Below the pieces are notes generated by a model that was given only the letters and a program-made list of their open reading frames with translations, was not told the DNA's origin and did not search any database. From Sporosarcina sp. E16_8 (GTDB lineage Bacteria > Bacillota > Bacilli > Bacillales_A > Planococcaceae): a stretch of DNA of 64,000 nucleotides. The translations under genes and the position numbers were made by a program. Of this stretch, positions 1 through 7,787 are shown piece after piece (the stretch's first letter is position 1; each line of letters opens with the position of its first letter). The stretch covers positions 1 through 64,000 of the forward strand of contig NZ_JADPRZ010000002.1 of the NCBI RefSeq assembly GCF_017347095.1, written 5' to 3'.

Positions 1-76
1 CCTTAAGAGAAAGGCGCACTTTGCCTTTAACTTAAGGACTGAAGCGACTCGAGGGGCTAGGCGCTGGAGTCTAGAC
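1..76. repeat. Dispersed repeat family A, 3' part of a copy
   Basis: This is the right part of one repeat copy, cut by the window edge. It holds a long hairpin (CCTTAAG at 1-7 pairing with CTTAAGG at about 32-38) and ends in GGGCTAGGCGCTGGAGTCTAG followed by ACA. The same hairpin and the same end motif recur in the next copy at 82-293, so two copies sit side by side. No reading frame is apparent. Confidence 0.8.
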
Positions 77-81
77 AATAA

Positions 82-293
82 AGAAAAGCGGAAGCGCCTT
101 GGTAGACCCGACAAGCGCTGGGAGGCCTTAAGAGAAAGGCGCACTTTGCCTTTAACTTAAGGACTGAAGCGACAGAGGAAGGCAGCCTAAGATCGCGACG
201 TCCTGTCGCAACAAAGAGGGATGGAGTTCAATCCCTCTCCGCTGCATGACCCACTTCGTGTGGGCCCAGGGGCTAGGCGCTGGAGTCTAGACA
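82..293. repeat. Dispersed repeat family A, full copy
   Basis: The copy starts with AAAAGCGGAAGCGCCTTGG and ends with GCTGGAGTCTAGACA. Inside are several small hairpins: the CCTTAAG/CTTAAGG stem near 125-162, GCGACGTCCTGTCGC near 195-209, and GGGAT..ATCCC near 219-236. Related copies or pieces lie at 6892-7073, 10470-10655, 42283-42489 and as short ends near 20503 and 53331. The start and end motifs resemble a repeat I remember as common in Bacillaceae intergenic regions; the function is unknown to me. Confidence 0.8.
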
Positions 294-330
294 CCGTCAA
301 GGTCAATAACTTATACTTTCTTATCTTTAG

Positions 331-369
331 AAAAAGAAGATGCAATCCCTAATTGGGTGCATCTTCTTT
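331..369 (-). terminator. Terminator of lysC
   Basis: GAAGATGCA at 336-344 pairs with TGCATCTTC at 358-366. On the minus strand the stem is followed by a U run (331-335). It lies 15 nt after the lysC stop. Confidence 0.85.
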
Positions 370-383
370 CTCTATAAATCATT

Positions 384-1601
384 TCAATTTGCATCTAATC
401 CGAATTGTTTATGAAGCGCCGCTACCGCTATTTCCATATCCGATTCAGGAATTACAACGGATACCTTGATTTCAGACGTACTGACCATTTTCACAGGAAC
501 CGATGCGCCACGAAGTATCTCAAACATTTGCGCAGCAACTCCTGGGTTGGATACCATTCCACTTCCAACGATTGAAACTTTCGCAAGACCCACTTCAAAA
601 TCAGCTCTACTGTATCCAAGGGCTTCTTTTTCTGTTTCCAAAACGTTAATCGCTTCTGCGAAATCTTCTTTCTTGATAGAAAATGAAACAGACGGCTGTA
701 CGCCTTCCATAATTGTCTGGACGATAATATCGACGTTAACATGGTGATTCGCAAGTGCAGTGAATATATTCGCAAGCGAGCCATTGTATGGAACATCATA
801 CATAACTGTAATCCGAATGATATCCCTTTCAAAGGCGATGCCCCGCACAATTAAATTATTTTCCAAATCAATTTCCTCCTTGATAATCGTTCCTTCACCT
901 TCCATATGCGCAGGTCTGACCCGAAGCGGCATTTGATGGTTCTTGGCAAACTCAACCGCTCTTGGGTGAAGTACCCCTGCGCCCAAATTCGCGATTTCAA
1001 GCATTTCATCATATGATATTTCCTTAAGCATCTTCGCTTGTCGAATTAATCTTGGATCCGTCGTAAATACCCCTTCAACATCTGTGTAAATATCACAGAT
1101 TGCCGCATCAATTGCAATTGCAATTGCGACAGCACTTGTATCAGATCCCCCACGACCTAGCGTCGTCAACTCACCCGAGCTGTCAGCACCTTGAAAGCCG
1201 GTAATCACTGCAACAGCACCCGATTCAAGCGTCGTCACAATTTTATCTGCATGGACTTGCTCGATTCGCGCATTGCCGTGAACTGATTCTGTCGTGACAC
1301 CCGCTTGCCACCCCGTGTATGAGCGAGCTTCTAAGCCTTCTGCTGCAATTGCCATCGCTAGAAGGGAAGCTGTTACTTGCTCGCCTGTCGCAAGCAGCAT
1401 ATCAAGTTCACGGCGCCCCGCTTTCGGATTAACTTCCACGGCGAGCTTTAGTAGATCGTCCGTTGTTTTCCCCATTGCAGAGACGATAACCGCCACTTGA
1501 TTCCCCCGATTTACTTCACCTTGAACAAGCTTTGCGGCGCGTGCAATCCTTTCGGGGTTCGCAACTGATGTGCCGCCGAATTTCATTACAATTCGTACCA
1601 T
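384..1601 (-). CDS. lysC: Aspartate kinase (lysine-responsive type)
   Basis: It phosphorylates L-aspartate, the first step toward lysine, diaminopimelate, threonine and methionine. The 405-residue protein opens with the kinase motif KFGGTSVANPE near residue 7 and has the LGRGGSDTSA nucleotide/substrate loop in the middle. The C-terminal third (from about residue 265) carries the paired ACT-type regulatory region (ITVMYDVPYNGSLANIF; KVSIVGSGMVSNPGVAAQMF). Length matches the single-subunit-gene bacterial enzymes; an internal start for a beta subunit, as in B. subtilis, is possible but was not located. ATG is preceded by GGAGGG with 6 nt spacing. A lysine riboswitch and terminator precede it, so it is probably the lysine-controlled isoenzyme. 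Confidence 0.97.
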   Translation of the reverse strand: MVRIVMKFGGTSVANPERIARAAKLVQGEVNRGNQVAVIVSAMGKTTDDLLKLAVEVNPKAGRRELDMLLATGEQVTASLLAMAIAAEGLEARSYTGWQAGVTTESVHGNARIEQVHADKIVTTLESGAVAVITGFQGADSSGELTTLGRGGSDTSAVAIAIAIDAAICDIYTDVEGVFTTDPRLIRQAKMLKEISYDEMLEIANLGAGVLHPRAVEFAKNHQMPLRVRPAHMEGEGTIIKEEIDLENNLIVRGIAFERDIIRITVMYDVPYNGSLANIFTALANHHVNVDIIVQTIMEGVQPSVSFSIKKEDFAEAINVLETEKEALGYSRADFEVGLAKVSIVGSGMVSNPGVAAQMFEILRGASVPVKMVSTSEIKVSVVIPESDMEIAVAALHKQFGLDAN

Positions 1602-1630
1602 GATTTTCCCTCCAATTTCCCCCTGAACGC

Positions 1631-1663
1631 AAAAACGGCCCTCATAAGTATGAGAGCCGGTCT
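1631..1663 (-). terminator. Lysine riboswitch expression-platform terminator
   Basis: On the minus strand CCGGCTCTCAT pairs with ATGAGGGCCG and is followed by a U run (1631-1635). It stands between the L-box aptamer and the lysC ribosome binding site, so it is the expected lysine-induced terminator. Confidence 0.88.
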
Positions 1664-1690
1664 GATTGGAGCGCTCGCTGAAGAGACGCC

Positions 1691-1870
1691 CCGTTCAGAT
1701 AGCTCTCCAGGTATTTTTATACCTGACAGACTCCCATTTATTCAATGGAAATCCAGCAGGACAATCGTGACAGCCGATTGGTCCGCTTCGGCGAATACTC
1801 CTTTCAATCTCGTTCATCAGGCTGCCGCCTTCCGGAGATTTACTATTGATATCCGCACCTCTATCTTCAC
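1691..1870 (-). promoter_or_regulatory. Lysine riboswitch (L-box)
   Basis: Read on the minus strand, the leader has the blocks of the lysine aptamer in order: GTGAAGATAGAGGTGCG at the 5' end, GCCGAAGCGG, CATTGAATAAATG, GTCTGTCAGG, and finally GGAGAGCTATCTGAACG. These agree block by block with the B. subtilis lysC leader as I remember it. A terminator and then lysC follow, so lysine binding should stop transcription before the kinase gene. Confidence 0.95.
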
Positions 1871-1922
1871 TACTTATATAATTTTTTAGTGAAAAATAAC
1901 GCAGTGCGTTCACTTTATCACA

Positions 1923-3716
1923 TTACTTCTCTTCTCGCAATGTCTCCTCACGGAAATATGTTTCCACTGATTGCGCAATCGCCAACGGTAAGCCCGCTTG
2001 TTGCAACTCTTCAACAGAAGCTTCACGAATCTTTTTCATAGACTCAAAATGTCTAAGCAACAACGTTTTCCGCTTCGGTCCAACGCCTGGTAATCCATCA
2101 AGTGCTGACGTCAATGAATTCGTTTCTCGCCGTTGTCTATGGAATGTGATTGCAAACCTGTGCACTTCGTCTTGAATTCGCTGTAACAAGTAAAACGCTT
2201 CACTCGTTCTCTTTAATGGGATCATTTCAATCGGATTGCCATAAAGGAGTTGCGCCGTCTGGTGTTTATCGTCTTTCGCAAGTCCAGCAATTGGAATCGA
2301 CAAGTTTAGCTCATCTTCAATGATTTCCCTAGCCGCTTCCATATGCCCTTTGCCGCCATCAATAACGATAAGGTCAGGTAATGGCAAGTCATCTCTGAGC
2401 ACACGGATATAACGACGCCTTACAACTTCTCGCATTGCCGCGTAGTCGTCATGCGCTGCTGCAGTCATCGTCTTATACTTTCGATAGTCTTTACGGTTCG
2501 GTTTCCCGTCAAGGAATGACACCATCGCAGAGACGGCATCTGAACCATACATATGCGAGTTATCAAATGCTTCAATTCGGAACGGTATGGTGATATTCAT
2601 CGCCTTACCAAGTTCTTCACACGCACCAATTGTACGGAGTTCTTGTCGTTCAATTAGTTGAAACTTTTCTTTCAATGAAATCTCGGCATTCTTGATGGCA
2701 AGATGGACAAGATCTTTCTTTTTACCGCGCTGCGGAATGAATACAGGTACATCCAGAAGTTGACGGACGATTTCACTGTCAATCCCTTGAGGTAACAGGA
2801 TTTCTTTAGGGATTAGATGTTGAGACTTGCCGTAAAACTGTCCGATGAACGTCAGCAGTTCTTCTTCCGGTTCTTGATAAACAGGGAATAGCGATACATC
2901 CCGTTCAATTAATTTTCCTTGACGGACAAAAAAGACTTGAACACACATCCAGCCATTGTCTACAGCAAATCCGAAGACATCACGATCAGTGAAATCATTC
3001 ATCGTCATCGCCTGTTTTTCCATAACCGCTTCAATATTAACAATCTGATCACGGTATTCTTTCGCTCGCTCAAACTCCAAGTTTTCCGCGGCCGCAGACA
3101 TTTTTCCCGTCAATTCTCTTTTCACACTTTTATAACCGCCATTCAAAAAGCGGGTAATATCATCAACCATTTCCCTGTACGTTTCCAACTCCACTTCATT
3201 GACACAAGGGGCGAGGCACTGGCCAAGATGGTAATACAAGCAGACCCGATCCGGCATTGTATGACATTTTCGATAAGGATAGAGCCGGTCAAGCAATTTT
3301 TTCGTTTCATTGGCGGCAAAAGCATGAGGATATGGACCAAAGTACTTCCCTTTGTCTTTTTTCACCTGTCTCGTAATGATCAGTTTCGGATGACGCTCTG
3401 CCGTTAACTTTAAATAAGGGTAGGTCTTATCATCTTTTAGCATGATGTTATATTTCGGATCATACTGTTTGATTAGATTCAACTCGAGGACAAGCGCTTC
3501 CAGATTGGATGACGTGACAATGTATTCAAAGTCGACGATTTCTCCAACAAGCCGCTGTGTTTTAGCATCATGGCTACCCGTAAAATAACTACGAACCCGA
3601 TTTTTCAACACTTTCGCTTTTCCCACATAAATGATTGTCCCTTGCCTGTCTTTCATCAAGTAACAACCCGGCAACTCCGGTAATATAGCCAACTTCTCTA
3701 CGATTAACTCATTCAC
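1923..3716 (-). CDS. uvrC: Excinuclease ABC subunit C
   Basis: UvrC makes the two incisions around a DNA lesion in nucleotide excision repair, working with UvrA and UvrB. The protein has the N-terminal GIY-YIG nuclease (GCYLMKD..IIYVGKA, first 90 residues), a central UvrB-interacting UVR segment ([13 protein letters not shown]), the C-terminal RNase H-like nuclease ([23 protein letters not shown]) and a terminal helix-hairpin-helix ([16 protein letters not shown]). The longest frame begins at GTG 3725, but GTG 3716 has a better-spaced GGTAGGTG site and gives 597 residues, close to the usual 590-600. It follows trxA, as in B. subtilis. Confidence 0.96.
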   Translation of the reverse strand: MNELIVEKLAILPELPGCYLMKDRQGTIIYVGKAKVLKNRVRSYFTGSHDAKTQRLVGEIVDFEYIVTSSNLEALVLELNLIKQYDPKYNIMLKDDKTYPYLKLTAERHPKLIITRQVKKDKGKYFGPYPHAFAANETKKLLDRLYPYRKCHTMPDRVCLYYHLGQCLAPCVNEVELETYREMVDDITRFLNGGYKSVKRELTGKMSAAAENLEFERAKEYRDQIVNIEAVMEKQAMTMNDFTDRDVFGFAVDNGWMCVQVFFVRQGKLIERDVSLFPVYQEPEEELLTFIGQFYGKSQHLIPKEILLPQGIDSEIVRQLLDVPVFIPQRGKKKDLVHLAIKNAEISLKEKFQLIERQELRTIGACEELGKAMNITIPFRIEAFDNSHMYGSDAVSAMVSFLDGKPNRKDYRKYKTMTAAAHDDYAAMREVVRRRYIRVLRDDLPLPDLIVIDGGKGHMEAAREIIEDELNLSIPIAGLAKDDKHQTAQLLYGNPIEMIPLKRTSEAFYLLQRIQDEVHRFAITFHRQRRETNSLTSALDGLPGVGPKRKTLLLRHFESMKKIREASVEELQQAGLPLAIAQSVETYFREETLREEK

Positions 3717-3730
3717 ATAATTCACCTACC

Positions 3731-3766
3731 AAAAAACCGGGTACCAATGAAGGGACCCGGTTATTC
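3731..3766 (-). terminator. Terminator of trxA
   Basis: AACCGGGT pairs with ACCCGGTT around a short loop, and a run of U (3731-3736 on the minus strand) follows. It separates trxA from uvrC. Confidence 0.88.
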
Positions 3767-3776
3767 TTTCAAATAA

Positions 3777-4091
3777 TTAAGCGTGTTTTGCAATCAATTC
3801 AGCAAGTGCTTCTTTCGGTTTGAAACCGACAACTTTGTCAACAATTTCTCCATCTTTGAAAAGAACCAAAGTAGGGATTGACATGATACCGTATTTACCA
3901 GCTGTTTCCTGGTTGTCATCAACGTCAACTTTAACAATGTTTGCTTTACCTTCGATTTCGCCGTCTAGTTCTTCAAGAACTGGAGCGATCATTTTACAAG
4001 GTCCACACCAAGGTGCCCAAAAGTCAACAAGGACAAGTCCTTCTTTAATGTTTTCGTCAAAGTTCTGATCAGTCGCGTGAATAATAGCCAT
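3777..4091 (-). CDS. trxA: Thioredoxin
   Basis: A 104-residue thioredoxin that reduces disulfides in cytoplasmic proteins using electrons from thioredoxin reductase. The active site WCGPCK is at residues 28-33, and the cis-proline strand is seen in GIMSIPTLVLF. Full length and no signal peptide. Its ATG is preceded by AGAGGAGG. It stands alone between two terminators, with an extended -10 promoter element upstream. Confidence 0.98.
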   Translation of the reverse strand: MAIIHATDQNFDENIKEGLVLVDFWAPWCGPCKMIAPVLEELDGEIEGKANIVKVDVDDNQETAGKYGIMSIPTLVLFKDGEIVDKVVGFKPKEALAELIAKHA

Positions 4092-4130
4092 AATAATTTT
4101 TCCTCCTCTTAATAGATAACCTATGTCTGT

Positions 4131-4139
4131 ATTATAGCA
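4131..4139 (-). promoter_or_regulatory. Extended -10 promoter of trxA
   Basis: On the minus strand the element reads TGCTATAAT, an extended -10 (TGnTATAAT), about 40 nt before the trxA ATG. No good -35 hexamer was found. Confidence 0.55.
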
Positions 4140-4175
4140 TGCAGCTATATTACGGGCTAAATATATGCTTAGTTA

Positions 4176-4208
4176 TTGAAAGAAGCTCCCCACTGTTAAG
4201 GGAGCTCC
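4176..4208 (-). terminator. Terminator of the fadB-etfB-etfA genes
   Basis: AGCTCCC at 4184-4190 pairs with GGGAGCT at 4200-4206; a short U-rich tail follows on the minus strand. It lies directly after the etfA stop. Confidence 0.75.
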
Positions 4209-4216
4209 AATTTGAA

Positions 4217-5191
4217 TTAGTTCGTCTTGATTTTTTTAATTTCTTCAATCATCATCGGAATAACCTCGAATAGGTCACCAACAATTCCGTAATCTGCTAC
4301 TTTGAAAATATTCGCTTCTGAATCTTTATTAATTGCCACGATTACTTTCGAATTGGACATTCCTGCCATGTGCTGGATTGCACCCGAGATACCTGCAGCA
4401 ATGTACAAGTCCGGTGTAACAACTTTACCAGTTTGTCCGATTTGTAGAGAATAGTCACAGTAATCCGCGTCACATGCTCCACGAGACGCACCGATTGCTC
4501 CACCTAAAAGTGTCGCCAGTTCTTGCAATGGTTCGAAGCCTTCCGCGCTTTTCACGCCGCGGCCCCCTGCAACAACAACTTTCGCTTCTGATAGATCGAC
4601 ACCCTCTGTCGATTTTCGAATAACTTCCGAGATGATTGTACGAAGATTTGTAACATCAACAGATAGTGCAGCTACTTCTCCTGTTCGACCTGCGTCGTGC
4701 TCTAAAGGTGCAATGTTATTCGGACGTACTGTAATGAATAGAAGTCCGTCTTTGTTCTTCACTTTTTCGAAGGCTTTACCAGAGAAGATTGGACGGATGA
4801 ATACCGCAGCATCCCCTTCGCCTTCAATAGCAGTTACATCAGAGATTAAACCTGATGCTAGTTTACTAGCAATCTTAGGTGACAGATCTTTCCCTAAAGC
4901 TGTGTGACCGAACACAATAGCTTCCGGTTTTTCCTGTTCGTAAACGGCCATGAACGCTTGGCTGAATGCATCAGATGTATATAGTTTCAAATGTGGATGT
5001 TCCACAGTAACGACACGGTCTGCTCCGTAATGAATCATTTCTTCTGCAAGTGACTGAACAGCATCGCCGAGCAATACGCCGACAACCTCTCCGCCTCCCG
5101 AAATCTTTTTAGCAGCTGCAATCGCTTCGAATGAAACGTTACGCAATGCCCCTTCTCGTGCTTCTCCAAGTACTACTACTTTTTTAGACAT
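4217..5191 (-). CDS. etfA: Electron transfer flavoprotein, alpha subunit
   Basis: Alpha subunit of the FAD-containing heterodimer that takes electrons from acyl-CoA dehydrogenases and passes them to the membrane quinone pool. The 324-residue protein has the N-terminal nucleotide-binding-like fold and the C-terminal FAD-binding domain, seen in [47 protein letters not shown] and [23 protein letters not shown] is preceded by GGAGGG. It follows etfB by 32 nt, and the pair follows fadB, which ties it to beta-oxidation. Confidence 0.97.
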   Translation of the reverse strand: MSKKVVVLGEAREGALRNVSFEAIAAAKKISGGGEVVGVLLGDAVQSLAEEMIHYGADRVVTVEHPHLKLYTSDAFSQAFMAVYEQEKPEAIVFGHTALGKDLSPKIASKLASGLISDVTAIEGEGDAAVFIRPIFSGKAFEKVKNKDGLLFITVRPNNIAPLEHDAGRTGEVAALSVDVTNLRTIISEVIRKSTEGVDLSEAKVVVAGGRGVKSAEGFEPLQELATLLGGAIGASRGACDADYCDYSLQIGQTGKVVTPDLYIAAGISGAIQHMAGMSNSKVIVAINKDSEANIFKVADYGIVGDLFEVIPMMIEEIKKIKTN

Positions 5192-5223
5192 CTATAGTCC
5201 CTCCATTACAATTAAAAGTCTGA

Positions 5224-5997
5224 TTAGATTACTTTAGCTTCATTTTTAAGCAGATTTACAAGTTCATTCACTTGATTAGCAATATCGCCTTCAAGAATAC
5301 GTCCGGCAGCTTTTTGCGGCGGTAGGTAAATTTCGATTGTTTGTGTTTTCGCTTCTACGTCATCTTCTTCTAGGTCAAGATCATCCAGTTCAAGCTTTTC
5401 AAGCGGTTTTTTCTTCGCTTTCATGATGCCTGGAAGTGATGGGTAGCGTGGTTCGTTAAGGCCTTGCTGAGCAGTCACTAGTAACGGCAGTGACGTTTCG
5501 ATTGTTTCAGAATCTCCCTCAACGTCACGAATGATTTTGACGGATGTACCGCTGATTTCAAGGTTCGTAATTGTCGTTACGTAGTTAATGCCTAGAAGTT
5601 CAGCCACACGCGGACCAACTTGTCCAGAACCACCATCAATTGCAACGTTGCCCGCAAGAATCAAATCTACTTCTTTATCTTTCAAATACTCAGCGATAAT
5701 TTTAGCGGATGTGAATTCATCCATTTCATCAAGGTCATCTTCAGTATCGATAAGAACTGCTTTGTCCGCACCCATTGCAAGCGCTGTGCGTAGTTGTTTT
5801 TCCGCATCTTCTCCACCGATTGTAATAACAGTTACTTCACCATCATTTGCGTCGCGTACCTGAATAGCTTCTTCAATTGCATATTCGTCATAAGGATTGA
5901 TGATGAATTCCGCACCATCCTCAGAAATTTTACCGTTAGAAACCGTGATCTTTTCCTCTGTATCAAATGTCCGTTTTACTAGTACATAAATATTCAT
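5224..5997 (-). CDS. etfB: Electron transfer flavoprotein, beta subunit
   Basis: Beta (AMP-binding) subunit of ETF, paired with EtfA. At 257 residues it is full length. Family segments include NPYDEYAIEEAIQVRD, the LAGNVAIDGGSGQVGPRVAE strand-loop and LPLLVTAQQGLNEPRYPSLP, followed by a lysine-rich/acidic stretch near residues 195-215. GGGGAGG precedes the ATG. It lies 26 nt after fadB and 32 nt before etfA, so the three genes are very likely cotranscribed. Confidence 0.97.
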   Translation of the reverse strand: MNIYVLVKRTFDTEEKITVSNGKISEDGAEFIINPYDEYAIEEAIQVRDANDGEVTVITIGGEDAEKQLRTALAMGADKAVLIDTEDDLDEMDEFTSAKIIAEYLKDKEVDLILAGNVAIDGGSGQVGPRVAELLGINYVTTITNLEISGTSVKIIRDVEGDSETIETSLPLLVTAQQGLNEPRYPSLPGIMKAKKKPLEKLELDDLDLEEDDVEAKTQTIEIYLPPQKAAGRILEGDIANQVNELVNLLKNEAKVI

Positions 5998-6022
5998 ATT
6001 GCAGACCTCCCCAACTTTTTAA

Positions 6023-6796
6023 TTATTTCCCTTTAAATACAGGTACACGCTTTTCAAGGAATGCTTGGATTCCTTCTTTTGCATCCTCAGAGACGAAAAC
6101 TTCACCAAATGAATCAGCTTCCGCTTTCACGCCTTCATAATAAGAAGGGTGTTTGGTATATTGCAGCATCTCTAGTGCAGCTTTCACTGCGACAGGACCC
6201 TTCTTAGCAATTTTCTTAGCGAGCTCCATTGTTTTAGGCAGGAGTTCTTCATCTGTGTAAGCATGATTGGCAAGTCCTAGACGGGCTGCTTCTACTCCAC
6301 TGATTGGATCACTGGTTAATAACATCTCCGCTGCTTTCGGCATCCCGACGTATCGCGGAAGACGCTGTGACCCAGCAAAACCAGGGATTAGACCTAATTG
6401 CAATTCCGGCAATCCAAGTTTCGCGTTTTCAGTTACAATCCGCATATGACAAGCCATCGCTAGTTCAAGCCCACCGCCCAGTGCCGCGCCATGAATTGCG
6501 GCAATAACCGGTTTAGAGAAACGTTCAAGACGTTCAAAAACTTCTTGTCCGCTTGCGGAAAGTTTCGAAAATTCCTCGCCTGAAGTGACAGATGTAAATT
6601 CTTTAATATCTGCTCCAGCCGAGAAAAATTTGCCTTGCCCGTGAAAGACAATGACCCGAACAGAATCGTCGTTCTCCACTTGATCAAGTAATGCATCCAC
6701 TTCCAGTATGAGTGCGCGTGAAAGCGCATTCGCGGGAGGCCTGTTAATTGTCGCAACAGCTACCCCATCGTCAATTGCTACTGTAAGAAACTCCAT
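6023..6796 (-). CDS. fadB: Enoyl-CoA hydratase
   Basis: It hydrates trans-2-enoyl-CoA to 3-hydroxyacyl-CoA in fatty-acid beta-oxidation. The crotonase fold is clear: [13 protein letters not shown], the oxyanion-hole segments [10 protein letters not shown] and [17 protein letters not shown], and the catalytic glutamate segment [21 protein letters not shown]. The open frame extends to 6865, but those 23 residues come from an upstream palindromic element. The ATG at 6796 follows a GGGGATGGGG stretch and gives 257 residues, the length of B. subtilis FadB. Downstream come etfB and etfA. A family A repeat separates it from fadR. Confidence 0.93.
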   Translation of the reverse strand: MEFLTVAIDDGVAVATINRPPANALSRALILEVDALLDQVENDDSVRVIVFHGQGKFFSAGADIKEFTSVTSGEEFSKLSASGQEVFERLERFSKPVIAAIHGAALGGGLELAMACHMRIVTENAKLGLPELQLGLIPGFAGSQRLPRYVGMPKAAEMLLTSDPISGVEAARLGLANHAYTDEELLPKTMELAKKIAKKGPVAVKAALEMLQYTKHPSYYEGVKAEADSFGEVFVSEDAKEGIQAFLEKRVPVFKGK

Positions 6797-6819
6797 TTCT
6801 CCCCATCCCCACTTTCTAT

Positions 6820-6841
6820 CAAATACGCCTTGGCGTATTTG
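6820..6841. repeat. Perfect inverted repeat before fadB
   Basis: CAAATACGCC at 6820-6829 and GGCGTATTTG at 6832-6841 are perfect 10-bp arms with a 2-bp spacer. The element lies 23 nt before the fadB ATG. It does not match a FadR site and has no U run, so it may be part of a dispersed element or an operator. Confidence 0.7.
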
Positions 6842-6891
6842 CGTCCAAATTTTGAATTGTGACATCCGTCGGAGGCTGTTTAACTTGAATT

Positions 6892-7073
6892 AAGAAAAGT
6901 GCAAGGCGCCGTCAAGCCCCGACAGGCATAAGTGAAAAGGAAGGCAGTCTAAGTGCGCGACGTCCTGTCGCAACGACTGCATACCTACTTCCTGTAGGCA
7001 CGAGGAGGCGTACTTCAGCCCCCACAGCAAAATGACTTATGACCCGAGTGATTGGCGCCTGGTGTCTAGACAC
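6892..7073. repeat. Dispersed repeat family A, copy between fadR and fadB
   Basis: It starts with AGAAAAGTGCAAGGCGCC, contains CGCGACGTCCTGTCGCAACG and the CTACTTCCTGTAGG hairpin, and ends with GGCGCCTGGTGTCTAGACA. It fills the gap between fadR and fadB, so readthrough from fadR would have to cross it. Confidence 0.82.
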
Positions 7074-7113
7074 TGCTCCAGGTTGAAAAACTTATTCGTT
7101 CTTACTCTTCAAG

Positions 7114-7695
7114 TTAAGCTTTCATTCCATTCATAATCAGCCTATGTACTTCGGGTGATAGTTTCATTAAATCATATTTTTGATCATTCATCACCCATGA
7201 AGTGATTGTTTCGTCAATTGTGCCAAATACCATTTGTCTAGCAAGTCGGATATCAAGGCCTTCGTCTAGCGCCCCATTCACGATTCCCTCTTTCAGAATT
7301 GCATCCAGGAGCGTTAAATATTCTTTTAATACTTCGTTAATTCGAAGACGTAATTCTTTATTCGATTGACGCAGTTCGAGTTGCGTAACGATTGCCAAGT
7401 GACGATCTTCATGCAAAATGCGGAAATGACTGTCAATTAGTCTGAACAGTTTTTCAGATGTATCAATATCCTGTTTCAATATAATTTCGACGTTATTGAC
7501 GAAAATCGCCATTTTTTCTCTAAAAACAGATATCAGGATATCTTCTTTATTTTTGAAGTAAAGATAGATTGTCCCGTCAGCAACGCCCGCTTCTTTTGCG
7601 ATCTTCGAAACCTGGGCCTGATGGTATCCGTTCTCAGCAATGACAATGACTGCTGCATCGACTATTTGCTTATATTTTGGTCTATCTCGTTTCAT
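7114..7695 (-). CDS. fadR: TetR-family fatty-acid degradation regulator
   Basis: A 193-residue TetR-type repressor that, in Bacillus, blocks beta-oxidation genes until long-chain acyl-CoA binds. The N-terminal helix-turn-helix is seen at about residues 10-55 (IVDAAVIVIAENGYHQAQVS, VADGTIYLYFKNKEDIL), and the remainder is the helical ligand domain. Length agrees with B. subtilis FadR (about 194 residues). It sits between lcfA and fadB-etfBA. Its own promoter carries an 18-bp palindrome that fits the FadR operator, so it is probably autoregulated. Confidence 0.95.
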   Translation of the reverse strand: MKRDRPKYKQIVDAAVIVIAENGYHQAQVSKIAKEAGVADGTIYLYFKNKEDILISVFREKMAIFVNNVEIILKQDIDTSEKLFRLIDSHFRILHEDRHLAIVTQLELRQSNKELRLRINEVLKEYLTLLDAILKEGIVNGALDEGLDIRLARQMVFGTIDETITSWVMNDQKYDLMKLSPEVHRLIMNGMKA

Positions 7696-7725
7696 ATCTA
7701 TATATCACCACCAAAAAAGAAAATA

Positions 7726-7743
7726 TGAATGATGATTCATTCA
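7726..7743. promoter_or_regulatory. FadR operator
   Basis: TGAATGATGATTCATTCA is an almost perfect palindrome and fits the Bacillus FadR consensus TGAATGA-MTA-NTCATTCA as I remember it. It lies just after the -10 box of the fadR promoter, where a bound repressor would block initiation or clearance. Confidence 0.88.
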
Positions 7744-7750
7744 TATTTTC

Positions 7751-7779
7751 ATATTAGTTGTTAACGGCCGCTATGTCAA
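7751..7779 (-). promoter_or_regulatory. SigA promoter of fadR
   Basis: On the minus strand it reads TTGACA (7774-7779), a 17-nt spacer and TAATAT (7751-7756). It sits immediately after the lcfA stop codon and before the FadR operator, so fadR has its own strong, operator-controlled promoter. Confidence 0.88.
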
Positions 7780-7787
7780 GCATTACA

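Noticed and set aside
6797..6865. N-terminal extension of fadB
   Set aside because: The extra 23 codons come from the palindromic element and lack an SD; the internal ATG gives the family length.
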